From: Adiantum capillus-veneris
Lineage: Eukaryota > Streptophyta > Polypodiopsida > Polypodiales > Pteridaceae
Assembly (NCBI GenBank): GCA_014529385.2
Contig: CM043953.1
Location: 64,992,372-65,056,371 of the forward strand
Direction of reading: 5' to 3'
Length of the DNA: 64,000 nt
Positions 44,883 through 56,700 of this stretch are shown piece by piece. The translations under genes were made by a program, and so were the position numbers. The first letter of the stretch is position 1. Each line of letters opens with the position of its first letter. The notes below the pieces were generated by a model that saw only the letters and a list, made by a program, of their open reading frames with translations, did not search any database and was not told where the DNA came from.

Positions 44883-45987
44883 CTATCTTTCCTGACTTCT
44901 CTCCATCACGTGTGTGTTTGTAAGGAAAAGTGAGCGGCTTCTTTGGCTACATTTCTTCTTTATCCCTAGAAGCTATGTTATCTACATCTTAGCTCTTTCT
45001 CATAACCCTTGAGCTTCCTCACAAACTCTCACAGCAAGAGGCCCGGTGCCTTCCTGGCAAGACCGCCTACTTCTTGACAGCGCTGGCCAGCTCGGGCCTC
45101 AGACGTCCTCGCCGCAGTGATGAATAATGCTCAGGAGGTCGGGGCGCCCATGTTTGGCACCAGTTGCGAGCCTTTTTGTGCTGCCGAAATCCAACTTTTC
45201 CACATCAACAGCGGGCGTTCTTATACAGTGACGCCGGCGCTACTGCTAGGGGGGGAAAAGAGCTATTAATAACGAAATTTTTGCATGAGCTGGGACTCTT
45301 TTTTGCATGTGCGTAAAGAAGAGAAGGGACAAGAGGGTAAGCAGGAGAAAGGAGCTCAGTCTCTTGACCTCCAATCGAACCAAAGCAAGGGCGAGCTCTC
45401 TCTCTCACTCTCCAAACCAAGCCAAGGGCGAGATTTCTCTCTCAATCTCCAATCCATGCAAGGGCGAGCTCTCTCTTTATCGATCTCGGCAAGGCTCAAG
45501 CAAAGGCTTTGCAACCAAGGCACCAAGGAGACTATTTCTCATCAGCTTAGGCAAGGAGAGATCAACAAGGGCTTGTAAGAAGACATAGGAGAAGAAATAC
45601 TCTTCGGCATGAACAGTGATTGAAGACAAATCCAACACTTGGAATCGACACAATAGAATTTTCCTCGTCAGGAGGAAAATGTGTCTAATTATCTCTTTTT
45701 GATGAATTGCGGAGCCGTTAATGGCCCGGAGTGATCTGTAATGGGACTTTAAGCGCCTTAACTATCATTAGCATTATTTAATGGTGTCGTTAACGATACT
45801 TCTTCTTGATTGCATATCAGTTTCGCCGGTGTTATTAATTTTCAAGCAAGTTTTGTGCGTCGATAGTATTACCGAGTAATTAATTGCTGCTGTATTGTGT
45901 GGTGCGATAATTTTCCGCTGTCAATTTTTCCACAGCCAGCAGCCCGGTGCTGACCTGGCTCAAGTTTTGAACACTTATCCCCCGACA

Positions 45988-46694
45988 CTGTGAGAGATCA
46001 TTTGAGAGTAATGTAAAGAAACCAGAAACCACCTCATGATCACGTAGAAAACCGGGTGACACAAAGACCAGCCCAAGGCTACATGAGTCACTATTTCCAA
46101 CAGACTGGTTTGAAGGACTCGGAAGAGGACCAACTGCTAGAAGACCGGGAGTTGAACCAAACAGATGCGTCAGACCAGCTGATTTTCAGAAATGGGTCAA
46201 AAAATACAGTTGATCAGGGGATCCATACGACCACTTAGCAAGCTTTAAGCAAGTGCTAAGATCAGAGTGTATATTCGATTTCCATACTCAATTCGAGGGG
46301 TTTGGAATGACATTAAAAGGAAAAGCATTGACATGGTTCCAAGCATTCCTCCAAGGTCAATCATGGACTGGAACACATTAGCTCAAGGATTTGTAGTTGC
46401 TTGTTCCAAAACGAGGATCAAACATAATACGGTAGCTCAAATCTATAGCTTTAAACAAAAACATGGTGAGTCTGTTAGGGATTGTGAAACTCGAATGAAA
46501 AAATACATTGTCAGATGCCCAAGGCTAGAGATACCTACTGTAGAAGAACGACTTGTATCTCTCGAACTGTTAAAACTCAGACCATACTTGTGGAATGATT
46601 TACAAAAACCCCTAGAGAAGGTGGGGATAACTGGGTTAATCTTGAAAAATTTAAAAATAAAATGGAAAACAAAGAAATTCGATCAATTCCCATG
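45988..46694 (+). pseudogene. Ty3 gag (Tat-like)
   Basis: Starts right after the LTR of the previous element. A Gln/Glu/Asp-rich lead (46056-46238) passes by frameshift into DHLASFKQVLRSECIFDFHT, GKALTWFQAFLQGQSW and, after another, VACSKTRIKHNTVAQIYSFK and ESVRDCETRMKKYIVR. This DHLA.FK...KALxWFQ...L..F pattern is the capsid core of plant Tat/Athila-type gag. No zinc knuckle is visible before the protease. Frames are broken at least twice. Probably the continuation of the element starting at 24234. Confidence 0.7.
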
Positions 46695-46699
46695 AACAA

Positions 46700-47150
46700 A
46701 TTTGGAGAATATTATGAAGGGGAAGAAGGAAACACCACCCCTCTAGTGAAATATAATGACATTGAAACCATGGCAATACTGGATAGTGGAGCTGGTATAG
46801 CCATAGCCATTAAAACAGTATGGGAATCCTGGGGACAGCCAGCCATTAGACAAACTCAAATGAAATTGCAGTTAGCTGACGGACACATTGAGAGACCATT
46901 AGGGCTGCTTGAAAAGTGAGTCAATTCCTGTGGAATTGAATATCAACACACTTTTGCCATAGTAGACTTTGGGAAAAAACTCAACTATGAAATCATATTG
47001 GGAAGACCTTTCATGCGACAAGTACAGCTTATCCAAGATTGGGGAAACAATTACTTGTACTTGAAGCAAGTGGGACCTATAACAAGAGTAAATCTAAAAG
47101 ATCACACTTATAGAGATGTATTGAAAACACCCATCCAAGAGTTTAATTCA
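46700..47150 (+). pseudogene. Ty3 protease (first protease of this element)
   Basis: Retropepsin with TMAILDSGAGIAIAI as active site (DSGA, about 46780), QLADGHIERPLG and, after a TGA at 46917-46919, KLNYEIILGRPFMRQVQLIQ (ILGRPF segment) and DWGNNYLYL. This is the usual gag-pol protease position. It is distinct in sequence from the post-integrase protease at 58950-59410. Confidence 0.75.
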
Positions 47151-48264
47151 GTCTCTTTGGCTGAAACTAAACTCCCATCCTGGTTAAACAGAGACACTCC
47201 TATTTGGATGTGTGGAGCTTCAGGAAACAAAAGCTTAAGACGAGAAGTATGTATCCTAGAAATGGACTGCACAGACGAAGCCTATGTACCTGAACCCTTT
47301 CCAGAGAATTTATTTGAGCCATTCAAGTGGACTCAAATTTTAGTGACAATGGATGTATGTACGTCTATGCCTACTCAATTTTGCAATGAGGATGGATACG
47401 ACATAATTCCCATCCAAATGATTTCAATCCTCAACATTGAAGAAGAAGATGAGGAACCCAAGGACTTAATGAAAGCTCAACAAGTCTTTTCAGACCTCTA
47501 TTACGATGCAACTGATGAGTTAGATGGACACTCAGCTACCTCAGAAGATTCTGAGTCAAAAAAGAGAATACAAGAGCTAAGTTACTCTTAAAAGGAGGGG
47601 AGGAAAAGTTTTTTGACTTTCCAAACCAGAAATCAAGAAGACAAAAATGGTATAGACGTAAAAGAGACACCAGAATTGTGAAAACACGACCTATGCCATC
47701 ATCCTCCAATAAAACACAATTCTTGATGCGGATAGATGCTAATGATTGTGTCAAAGACAAAATAACTGGCATATATCCTTCAACCAAAAACTTAGAAATG
47801 TCTCAGACATCAAGAAAAACAAGGAAGGGCACTCAAGCAAACCCACAGGATAAGAAACCATTCATGACCAGAGTCGAGCGGAAAAAGAAATATCAAGAGT
47901 TAAAAAAAGCTCTGAAGGAGATATACACAACTGAAATGAAAACCATGGAAGAGGATGGTAAGAATGTAATGCATGTTCCATCCCATTACAAAAAGTATAC
48001 TCTCCAAGATCGGAAACTCATAGTCTAACAACCTGTTAGGGAACTACGGAAACAAGACGAGTCTTACGAAGGGCCAAAAAACGCTAAAAGGATAGACTTG
48101 ACTGAACCAGGAGAAGAGCCTAGACCTGCTTACATTACGAATGACCTAACAAAAGAAGAAGAAAATCTTTTGCTGAGCTTGTTGAAGGAATACTGAGATA
48201 TCTTCGCTTGGTCTTACAAGGATCTCAAGGGCGTTGATCCAGAAATCTGTCAACATACCAGAGA
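47151..48264 (+). pseudogene. Linker and pre-RT region, Tat type
   Basis: An acidic linker (NIEEEDEEPKDLMKAQQVF, DSESKKRIQELS) and a basic one (KKKYQELKKALKEI) lead to RIDLTEPGEEPRPAYIT, KEEENLLLSLLKEY and DIFAWSYKDLKGVDPEICQH, the segment that precedes RT in plant Tat/Ogre-like elements. The coding then stops at the LTR beginning at 48265. About 250 RT residues (fingers and palm) are absent before the text resumes at 56701. Confidence 0.75.
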
Positions 48265-48490
48265 TGATGCGAGACCAAGTGACGGGAGCAAAGCGAACCC
48301 CGAACCCCCGACGGACTCTAAAACACCGGGGACCGAATGGAGCGCCTCGAGCCTATCATGGTAAAGCAAACAGGGGGCACCACCTAGCTTCAGCGGCTAG
48401 GACGCAAACAACACACCACCATAACAAAGTTTTCATCCAAGAGAGATGGATGCTTGGGAGTAATGATGAAGAGGAAAGGGAATGAGATCA

Positions 48491-48492
<2 letters not shown>

Positions 48493-48540
<48 letters not shown>
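48493..48540. repeat. (GA)n microsatellite
   Basis: About 24 uninterrupted GA units within the LTR. Confidence 0.95.
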
Positions 48541-48543
<3 letters not shown>

Positions 48544-49012
48544 GGGAGGGGGTATAGCGACTTAGTACTTAGGCACCACAAAAGGATGGCGAATCCGCAC
48601 ACCCTTCACACATACACAAGCTCACTCCAAACACAAGACGAGGTGGCAATTCTGCACACCTCACATGGGCAAAACATTGCAAGAAAACATACTCACAAAA
48701 CCTCAAGCTTTATTTAGAGAATAAGGCGATGAAATGGGGAGCATAGGGTAGGGGAATGAGAAGGGAGAGCATGGTAGAGCACATGGCGGATAGGTGGGAG
48801 TTGATGGCGAAGACTCGCACGAGGGTTATGGCCATCATCCTTCATTTAGTTTCCCTTCATCTTCCATAGCCCAAGGGTGTAGAGGTCATGCTCAAGACAA
48901 GCTTGGTGATTGCGGTGATGGTGATGGTGTGGGTGTGTGTGTGTGCACTAGGCACACACAGTGCATAGTGTACTCTTTGGTGATGGTGTGTGTGTCCTTA
49001 GTGTGATGGTGA

Positions 49013-49030
49013 CCCCTCTTTATATAGGGG
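49013..49030 (-). promoter_or_regulatory. TATA box between inverted repeats
   Basis: On the plus strand CCCCT-CTTTATAT-AGGGG; on the minus strand this reads as TATATAAAG between CCCCT and AGGGG. The relative at 24174-24191 has GGCCT/AGGCC, so both arms changed together. Confidence 0.6.
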
Positions 49031-49891
49031 AGGAGGGGGGAGAAATTCTAGAATTTAGAAATGAAGAAATCATTATCTACATAGGCCATGTGACTGTGGG
49101 CCCCACTTGTCTGGCTGTGTGTATATGTGCCAGAACAGCAGTCTCATGAGAGAGAGACTAAGAGAGAGAGATGGGTTGATGAAAAAAAGTGAGAGGTGAC
49201 ATGGAGAATAAAGTAATTACAAGAGGGGAGAGAGGGGAGTGTGTTCAGAGGTGAATCTGTGTGCAGATGTGTGTGAACACAAGAAAAATCAGGTAACCAT
49301 CGGGCGGGGATGGGTCTGTGGGCACCTTTTTTCAGTGAAACTGAGTGTGTGTGAGTGTGGGGGAGGTTATTTAGCTACAAGACAAGAGACATGGCGCCCT
49401 TTAGAGAGAGAGAGAGGGGGGTATTCGGGTCATGGGATATGATAGGAGAGAGAAAGAGGGGGTGGGGTATACTATTTTGGAAGATAGGGTAAGTTGCATG
49501 TGAGTTAGGGTGCATTATTTGTGAGTTATAATGCATTATTGGTGAGAGGTGGGGTAGCTTGAGGGGAGATAGAAAGGAGAAAGGACAAGGGGAAGAAAGA
49601 GGAGGTTGACCTTTTGAGTGGAGGAGAGGAAAAGGGACACCCGACGGGGCAACAGTGAAGAAAAAGGAGGCAAGGTGGGGATGGGCTACCCCGCAGGTAT
49701 GAGGTGGCCTATTTTACCTTTCTTATATATTTACATAATCATACTTTATTTTTTCTTACTTTTTCCAATGCCTTTTATCACTCCCTCCCTAAGAGGGGGT
49801 TTTCATGGGGTGGGGACGAGAGAAGAGGGGTATGGGAGCTTGGCTTGTGAAAAGCCCCCATCATTAGCCCTCCCCTTTTGGCTAGAGGCAT

Positions 49892-50320
49892 TCATGTCTC
49901 TAGCTCATCTGTTTGATCATTATTGTCGGAGGTGGCGGCTGATGGTGTGTCCTCATCTGGAATGTCAATTGGTGGAGCCTGGTCAAATCGAAGAAAATAA
50001 GGTTTAAGTCGCCAACCATTTACCCTGGTTTTATGAAGTTTTCCATCAGCCTCCATAAGCTGGTAGCTTCCATTGTCATACTTTTTCCTGACGATGAAAG
50101 GACCTTCCCATTGGAGTAGGAGTTTCTTATCCTTGCGCGTGTCAAAGCGATTGTCGTAGCGGAGCACCAACATTCCTTTCTTCAATTCTTTTTTCTGGAG
50201 ATGCTCGTTAAAGCTAAGCCGTCTATGCTCTACTTGTGCTGCATAATAATATATTGCTTCTTCTCTGTCCAGTTGCAGTCTTTCCAAGTTGATGATGTGA
50301 TCTCTCAAATGCATGTTGGG
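49892..50320 (-). pseudogene. Integrase C-terminal region
   Basis: Continues the frame of the pol ORF after a TAG at 50321-50323. RLSFNEHLQKKELKKGMLVL, then LLQWEGPFIVRKKYDNGSY (GPF variant of the GPY/F module), KTRVNGWRLKPYF, and an acidic tail. It helps integrase bind DNA. Confidence 0.75.
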
Positions 50321-52096
50321 CTATTGAAGCTGGCTTGCCATTACTCTGAGACTTTGTAGTTGCACTTCAATGGGCAAGATTGCTTCCTTACCAAATACTA
50401 GATGATACGGTGTGAATCCCAAGGATGTACGAAATGAAGTTCTGTAGGCCCATAAAGCTGGTAGTAGATACTTATCCCAGTCTCCAGGATGATTGTTTAC
50501 CTGCTTGGTAATAATTTTAGAAACCATTCCATTTACCTTTTCAACTAGGCCATTACATTGAGGGTAATATGGTGAAGAGTGCCTCCTTGTAATGCCCAGT
50601 TTCTGCATTAATTCTCCTACCAAGTCTTCTCTGAAACCTGGCCCTCTATTAGAGATGATCTCTAAAGGTGTGCCAAACCTACAGTATATGTGCTCGTAGA
50701 TAAATTTAGCTACCTCTACCGGTGTGATTCTAGTGGTGGTTGTAGCCTCTGCCCATCTAGTCATGTAGTCGACCCCCATGATAATGTAGAATTTTCCTAA
50801 GTTGGCCCTAGGTAATGGCCCAATGGCATCAATACCCCATTTTTCAAATGGGCCATATGAGAGAATAGGTGTCTGTGGTTCAGGCATAAGTGACCTAGTT
50901 CCGGCCTTTTGACACAACTTACACGTTTTGCACCAGTGGTGTACATCACGGTTGAGGCTAGGCCATATGAAGCCTGCCTGCAAGATTTTCCTACTTGTTA
51001 TGTCTAGGGCAAAGTGACCACCACAAACCCCGTCATGACAGTTAGCAATTACTCCCGTGATTTCGTGAGAGAGAGGGACCTTCCTGAGTATTTGGTCCTT
51101 ACCCTTACAGTACAAACCATCATTGATGAGTCGATACCTTGTGGCCTTCCGCGTCAGCCATTGCTTCTGTCCTTTTGTTAAATCTGATGGGCATTCCCCT
51201 GTTTCCAAAAAATGCATGATGTCAGGCAAGGCATCACTTCCTTGAAATAGAGGGAGCTTTAGTTTTATTGCTCCAACCACCACTTCCTGTAGTCTTTCAC
51301 TTGCTAGGACATCTGCTTCTTGGTTTTGAGCCCTTGGGATATAGTGTATTTGAACTTCTTCAAACTTACCCAACAAGGTTTTTACACCACTTAAGTGAGT
51401 CCTTAAACTAGGATTCTTGCATGTCCATGGTCCATTTACTTGGCTTACTAGAAGTAGAGCATCCCCAAATACATTAAGGCGTACACCTTGCGAGACACAC
51501 CATTGTAGACCCTTGGTTAGTGCTACATACTCAGCTTCATTGTTAGAATGTGAATCTAACAATTGGCCCAACGAAAATACCTTTGTCCCTTTGTCATCAA
51601 AGACCACTATGCCTGCAGCTACTTTGTTGGACGCTCGCTTGTAGGCTCCATCAAAGTAGAGAGAGTATGCTCCTTCTACCATCGGTGGTACTGGAGGTAA
51701 TCGGACTTCTCCTTCCTTAGATTGCTTCTCCTTCCTTTCAAAGACTTGGTAGGTCATGAGTCCCCCCAAACTTGCACTTGTCGTGCTTTCTACACATATC
51801 GTGTAGTCAAACTCTTGCAGACGAGCTAGCCATTTAGTAATTCTAGCATACACATCCATGTGTTGTACAACATAGGGAAATATTTCATCCGTGGTTAGAA
51901 TCACAAATTGCTTAGGCAGCAAATATGACCTAAACTTTGTAGTTGCAAATCTAAGAGCTAGGACTAAGTGTTCCACATGGGTGAAACCTTTCTCTCCTGC
52001 TGTCATCATTCGACTAGAGAAGTAGATTGGCCTCATGAAAGATGTCGTCGTATCCTTTTGGAGTAGCACAGCCCCCAATGAGTCATCACCAACACT
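50321..52096 (-). pseudogene. Dual RNase H and integrase (Tat-type)
   Basis: In order: end of the Ty3 RNase H (GAVLLQKDTTTS...HVEHLVLALRFA), then a second, archaeal-type RNase H (SLYFDGAYKRASNKVAAGIV, SNNEAEYVALTKGL, NVFGDALLLVSQVNG, PRAQNQEADVLAS), then the zinc module HDGVCGGH...CKTCKLCQ and integrase core WGIDAIGPLP, IISNRGPGFRED, GLVEKVNGM. A second RNase H is the mark of the plant Tat lineage. The second integrase Asp is replaced by Asn (SNRG for SDRG). Frame is open from the TGA at 52097-52099 to the TAG at 50321-50323. Confidence 0.85.
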
Positions 52097-54274
52097 TCAG
52101 GTGACATAGAATTTTTCATCCCACTTAGGTGGTGAGATAGTTGGCAGAGTGGCTAAGACCTCCTTTACCTTGTTGTAGTGATGTTCGCTTTCCTCGTCCC
52201 AAGTGAAAGTTGATCTTTGAGTGAGTTGTTGCAGTGGTAGAACAAGTTGTGATAGTAGATGTATGAATCTACTTAAGTACCTCACCTTCTGTAGAAAAGA
52301 GACCAATTGACGTGCGGTCGTTGGTGAAGGTAGGGCTATGAGTGTGGACACCTTACTTGGGTCGGCGTTGATACCTCTTGCTGAAATTTCATGGCCTAGT
52401 AGAATGACTTTACTCTGCCCAATGTGACATTTATCCACATTTAATTGCCCACCTAGGCTCTGCAACCTGGCCAAACCTTCAGTTACCTTTTCTAAATGTG
52501 AAATACGGGAGCTATATATACAAAAATCATCAATGAACACTCTTATGGATGTTCCAAAGAACGGTTGAAAAACATATGTGACATATCTTTGTAATGTGGC
52601 AGGTGCATTTGTGAGACCAAATGGCATAACCCTGTATGCAAAACAACCCCATGGCGTGATAAAAGTGGTTTTTAGCTGATCTTCCAAGGCTATGCGTATT
52701 TGAAAGTATCCTGAATAACCATCACAGACGGTATAGCATTCAAAACCCGCTACTTCATTCAGAATTTCATCCAAGAAAGGGAGAGGAAAGTGGTCTTTCT
52801 TTGTAGCTGCATTTAGTGGTTTGTAGTCAACACAGACCCTCCACTTACCATTCTTTTTAGGCGTCACCACTACAGGTGACACCCATTCTGAGTTTTCTAC
52901 AGGATAGATGAATCCCGCCCCCAGCAGTTTCCTTACCTCGGCCAAGAGTGCCTTTTCTTCTATGACCCCCAGTCGTCGTAGCTTTTTCACAACTGGTTTT
53001 ACCCCTTCCTTCAGCTTAATATGATGTTCCACCATTGTAATGCCTGTGATTATTTCATAGTTGTCAATGAACAGGTTAGGAAATCCCATCAACATTTGCA
53101 AAAAACTATCTTTCTCCTCAAGTGTTAATTCCGTGGACAACATACTCTTCAACCTACTTCCTCCTAGGCCAGGTGATTTGCTCTCCTCTTCATTGGGTTG
53201 CCCTTTTGGTGATGGATCACCAGTTGTGCTTACCCTTTGTGGATCCTTCATAATGATACCCATCACATCAATGGAATTGTCACTTTCGTTGGTGGATGTG
53301 GTCTCCTCCTCAGAACTGGAAGATTCGCTAGTGGTTTCATCTGCCGATGTTTCCAGATTCATTTGCTTCTGCTTGCCAATCCTCATGTCGTAGTAGATTG
53401 TCTCCCCTTTCTTACCGGTCATGCGTAGAAGGCCAGTACCCCAGTCCTGTTTTGCCTTCATGGCCATCAACCATGGCCTTCCCAAAATTAGTGGATAGCC
53501 CTCCCCCTTAGTAGGCATTAAAAAAACATCTACCTCTACCTCAGTGTTGAAAGCTTTGATTTTCACAGCACTTACCACACCCACACACTTTACTTTTGCG
53601 TTGTTTGCCATCTTTGCCTTGCATGGAGAAGGCCTGTCAACCTCGAGCCCTAATCGAAGCATCATAGCTTCGTTCATTACACAGATTTGTGCACCTCCAT
53701 CAATGTAGGTGTTTCCAACCCTCTTTCCTTTTATGTTTACGTCGACAATTGGAAGGATGTCATCCATGTTGCATCCCGAAATTTCTCCGGCTACCTTTGT
53801 TTTGGAGCGTCTTGTACTTACCATTTTAGACCATTGTCGCCTTACTTTTGGTGCAAGATGTAGCAGTTGTGGCCATGTAATCTTCGGTCCTTGCTCAACC
53901 ACATCCAATGTTAGATCATAGGGCTTAGAACTTTCCCCTAGCTGGAAGTCGGTGATGCCCAATTTCCGTCGTGGCCTGGATGGCCTCTTGCTAGTTTCTC
54001 CTCTCATGCTTCTCTCATCATCTGATTGTGTATCTTTCTCCCTCCTAGCTCTTTTCACAGCCATGGCTTCAAGTGGTTCTAAAAAGGTTACCTTATCCTT
54101 ACCCTTGTCCCTCTCCTTTGCTCTGGGGGGATCCACTACTATGGCTTTTCCTTTCTCTTCTAGCCTTATGATGTTTACAGGGCGATCAGGTGGTGGGGCT
54201 GGTGGAAGAGGTGGGATGGATGCTTGTAGTGGTGTCTGGGGTGGACGTAGAATTTGTGTTGGTGGGAGTGGTTC
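52097..54274 (-). pseudogene. Protease and reverse transcriptase
   Basis: A Pro-rich then basic linker leads to the retropepsin: NTYIDGGAQICVMNE (DGGA active site) and GYPLILGRPWLMAMKAKQD. A Ser/Glu/Thr-rich linker follows, then RT: VIEEKALLAEVRKLLGAGFI, VSPVVVTPKKNGKWRVCVDY, FPLPFLDEILNEVAGFECY, VCDGYSGYFQI, YRVMPFGLTNAPATLQRYV, RVFIDDFCIYSS (catalytic FIDD), GGQLNVDKCHIGQSKVILLG. Same frame as gag and integrase; ends at the TGA 52097-52099. RT residues look intact. Confidence 0.85.
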
Positions 54275-55171
54275 TCAGGTTGGGGGTGTTCTTTCTCTAG
54301 GGGGTGACAATTGGTTCCTCCTACCTCCTCTATTATAGTTTTGTCGTGGTTTGGGACAGTAGTACATACCATGACCGTCTTCTCCGCAGTTGTAGCAATG
54401 ATACTCCCTGTTTTGTCGTCGTGCTCTTCCAGGGTCTTGATCTCTTTCTTGACTCCTCCCTTGCTGTATTAAGTGGACAGACAAATTCTGCAGTTGGTCA
54501 GTAATATGGGCCAACATATCTTGTTGGTCATCTCTTACCCCAAGAGCCGGTGGTGGTGGTATGGTGGTTGTCGTAGTTGCTGGTCGACGCGATGTTCCTG
54601 CTTCTGTTGACTTGGTTTCTTTGGCTTTCATTCGCAGCTTCTTGTCCTTAAGGCGAGCAATCTCAACGGCTAACTCGTATGTAGCCGGGAATCTACCTTT
54701 CACCTTCTCCTTGAGAAGCGGCCATAAGCCATGCATGAACCGATCTTTTTTTAGGAAATCGGGTGCGGCTTCCCCCCTTGCCAGTGACTCAACCCACCGT
54801 TCCCACAAATCCACAAATTTGGACTCATAGGTGGCATATTCTAAAAGACCCTCCTGCTTCAAGTCTCTCAACTTGTCCCACAACTTTTTTGAAGTGGTAC
54901 CTCCCCCAAAGCGCCTCTTAAAAGCGGTTTTTAAGGGTTCCCAGTCATCCTTGGTTGCTTGTGGAAGTGCATTGTACCATGATCTAGCTTCTAGCTTCAT
55001 GAGATGCTTAAAGATTCTAACCCGGGATTCATCCGTATCTTTGTTGCTCACTACACATGCTACTTCAAAGTCATCTAAGAAGTCTGTTACCAAATCCTCC
55101 CCCTTCTTTCCTTTAAATGTTGGAAATGCTACACTTGCCATGATTACTGAGAGAGAGCTAGAAAGACACAC
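54275..55171 (-). pseudogene. gag with zinc knuckle
   Basis: Probable start MASVAFPTFKGKKGEDLVTD at 55141 (an upstream ATG at 55171 is also in frame). The capsid-like core has IFKHLMKLEARSWYNALPQ, KTAFKRRFGGGTTSKKLWDK and LLEYATYESKFVDLWERW. The zinc knuckle CYNCGEDGHGMYYC lies near residue 265. It ends at a TGA (54275-54277), after which the same frame continues into protease. Only 97-127 bases separate the start from the unrelated LTR on its 5' side, so this element's own leader and 5' LTR are missing. Confidence 0.8.
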
Positions 55172-55267
55172 TGCTTAACTTGCAAAAGTTTTTTTCTTCT
55201 TTACAAGGAGACGCGTATACCCTCTTATACTAGGACATAGATTAAAACTTCAAACGGTACATTTCCT

Positions 55268-56258
55268 TGTACCAAAGGAGCCGATCCCCCCTCCAAAAGG
55301 CTTTGTATTATGGTTTCTCCCATCAAGAGAGACATTGTACAATACAATTCTTTGTGTTCCTTCAAGACTAGCTAGTGCAATGAAGATGGAAACTTCATGC
55401 ACTAAGAAAAACACTTAACAAACACAACTTGAATTATCCCCGTTCTCAGACCCAAGACCTCACACACCTTCGAAGATGGTGAGAGCTAGCAGGGTATGAG
55501 AGTAGATTGAGAGGAAGAAGGAGTATCTTACGAGAAAGATGTACATCTCCTCACATAATCACTCATATGTAGCATAGCTTAGCTTAGTAATTAGATTGGT
55601 AGAGGAGATGAGCATGCATTGAAGCTTGGCTCTTGGTTGGATTTGCATCCACATGCCAAGAGAGTGTTGATGTAGGCTTCTATCTCACAAGCTTGGAGTA
55701 GGTGATGAGTTCTCCATTAAAGCTTGGGAAGAGATAGTCTTCTCTTTCTTCACACATGAGCTTGTGTGAGTGTGTGGGTGATAATGCCTTGCAAAAATCA
55801 GCCCCCCTCTCTCTCTCTTGGGCGAGCCCTCTTGCTAATTGCTCTTGCTGAAGCCTCATTGGCCCTCCCCAAGTCAAGCCAATTACAATTAAGCAGCATA
55901 AGTGATAGCCTTCTGACATGTGTCCCCCTTTCCCCTTTTGTGAGAGCTTTAGGTAATTAAATAATTAAACTAAACTCTCATTGGACTCCTTTGCCTCCTG
56001 GCCAATAGGAATCAGGCAAGCCATGGGGCTCATGAATGCTCATTGGACCCCTTGGGAGACTGCCCAATAGTCTTCTAGGAGACTTAATTCTCATTGGTTT
56101 CTTTTATTAAATGTTTTTAAATTAATTAAACTAGATTTACTCTAGCTTAATTCTCATTGGTCCACTTCAAGGGTCATCCAATAGAAATTGGGCACACCTA
56201 GTGGGCATCTGGCCTAGGGAGCTGACATGTGTCCCTCATTCCCTTTGTGTAAAGGGAG

Positions 56259-56323
<65 letters not shown>

Positions 56324-56700
56324 CTTTCTCTCTCATCCCCTACCTTTAGGGCTCGCCCCCTCCCATGTAGGGATGTGCAAAGACTTTTAGGGCACACACA
56401 AATCATCCAATTTTCCCTAGGGTTGACCTTTGGACACAACCTTTGAATTTTGGAACCTTAGCATTTTGGAAGTCTTAATGGGCTGAACCTTAGGGTCTTT
56501 TTAGCCCATTGTTGCACATGGCTCTTTTGCAGATGGCCCCCCCTTTGGATCCCTATTTTCCCTCCTTTGGATCCCTACTGTGGCCGGTCTGCTAGCTTAA
56601 CCAATATTCTAGCTTTTTCTCCCCTGGCCTTCCCCACATTAAATGATCAGTTTAATATGAGAAAATCATTTAGGAGAATTAGATATTGATTATTATGACA
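55268..56700 (-). repeat. LTR of the TGTCATAA family, minus orientation
   Basis: Reverse complement of the family at 14094-15469: TGTCATAAT start at 56700 and the GGAGGGGGGATCGGCTCC end near 55280. It does not match the 3' LTR at 48265, so it is not the partner of that LTR. It holds a long (TG)n tract. Whether it inserted in, or replaced, the 5' end of the gag-pol element is unclear. No target duplication found. Confidence 0.7.
56261..56322. repeat. (TG)n microsatellite
   Basis: About 31 uninterrupted TG units. The related LTR at 14094 has a short (AC)n tract at 15070-15087. Confidence 0.95.

Larger units (their letters stand above)
43008..45079 (+). mobile_element. Solo LTR or short non-autonomous element (2072 bp)
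   Basis: Begins TGTCGTGTTGTGG and ends TTCTTGACA, flanked by GCGC on both sides (43004-43007 and 45080-45083). The 5' LTR has no such insertion at the same site. A TATA-like CCTATAAAAAG lies near 43820. It contains two small ORFs related to the one before gag at 36198-36440, which links it to that family. Internal LTR pairs were not found, so a solo LTR is the simplest reading. Confidence 0.65.
27942..45987 (+). mobile_element. Ty3/gypsy element with ~2-kb LTRs and nested insertions
   Basis: LTRs at 27942-29901 and 41920-45987 share TGTCG...CGACA ends. Inside are gag, protease, RT, RNase H and integrase in Ty3 order. Three later insertions sit within: a solo LTR (31505-31897), a gag-pro element (32627-38308) and a 2.1-kb LTR-like element (43008-45079). 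The flanks, CATCGT on the left and CTGTGA on the right, do not form a target duplication, so one end may have been exchanged. Integrase wording (AREDLTNQVEDRAL, TADRGELDADEA) is of a kind I associate with fungal Ty3 elements. Confidence 0.85.
41920..45987 (+). repeat. 3' LTR, split by a later insertion
   Basis: Matches the 5' LTR at 27942 with the same TGTCG and CGACA ends. It is split by a 2072-bp insertion at 43008-45079; without it the length is about 1.99 kb. It also has a short extra stretch near 45520-45545 absent from the 5' LTR. Confidence 0.85.
48265..49863 (-). repeat. 3' LTR of the minus-strand gag-pol element
   Basis: Ends TGATG...CATCA (1599 bp). It lies 28 bases beyond the integrase stop, with the polypurine tract AAAGGGGAGGGC on the minus strand at 49867-49878. 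It holds a (GA)n tract (48493-48540), GT-rich stretches and a TATA element at 49013-49030. Related to the truncated LTR at 23292-24233. Confidence 0.75.

Noticed and set aside
55268-56700. 5' LTR partner of the 3' LTR at 48265-49863
   Set aside because: The two sequences do not match; this one belongs to the family of 14094-15469.
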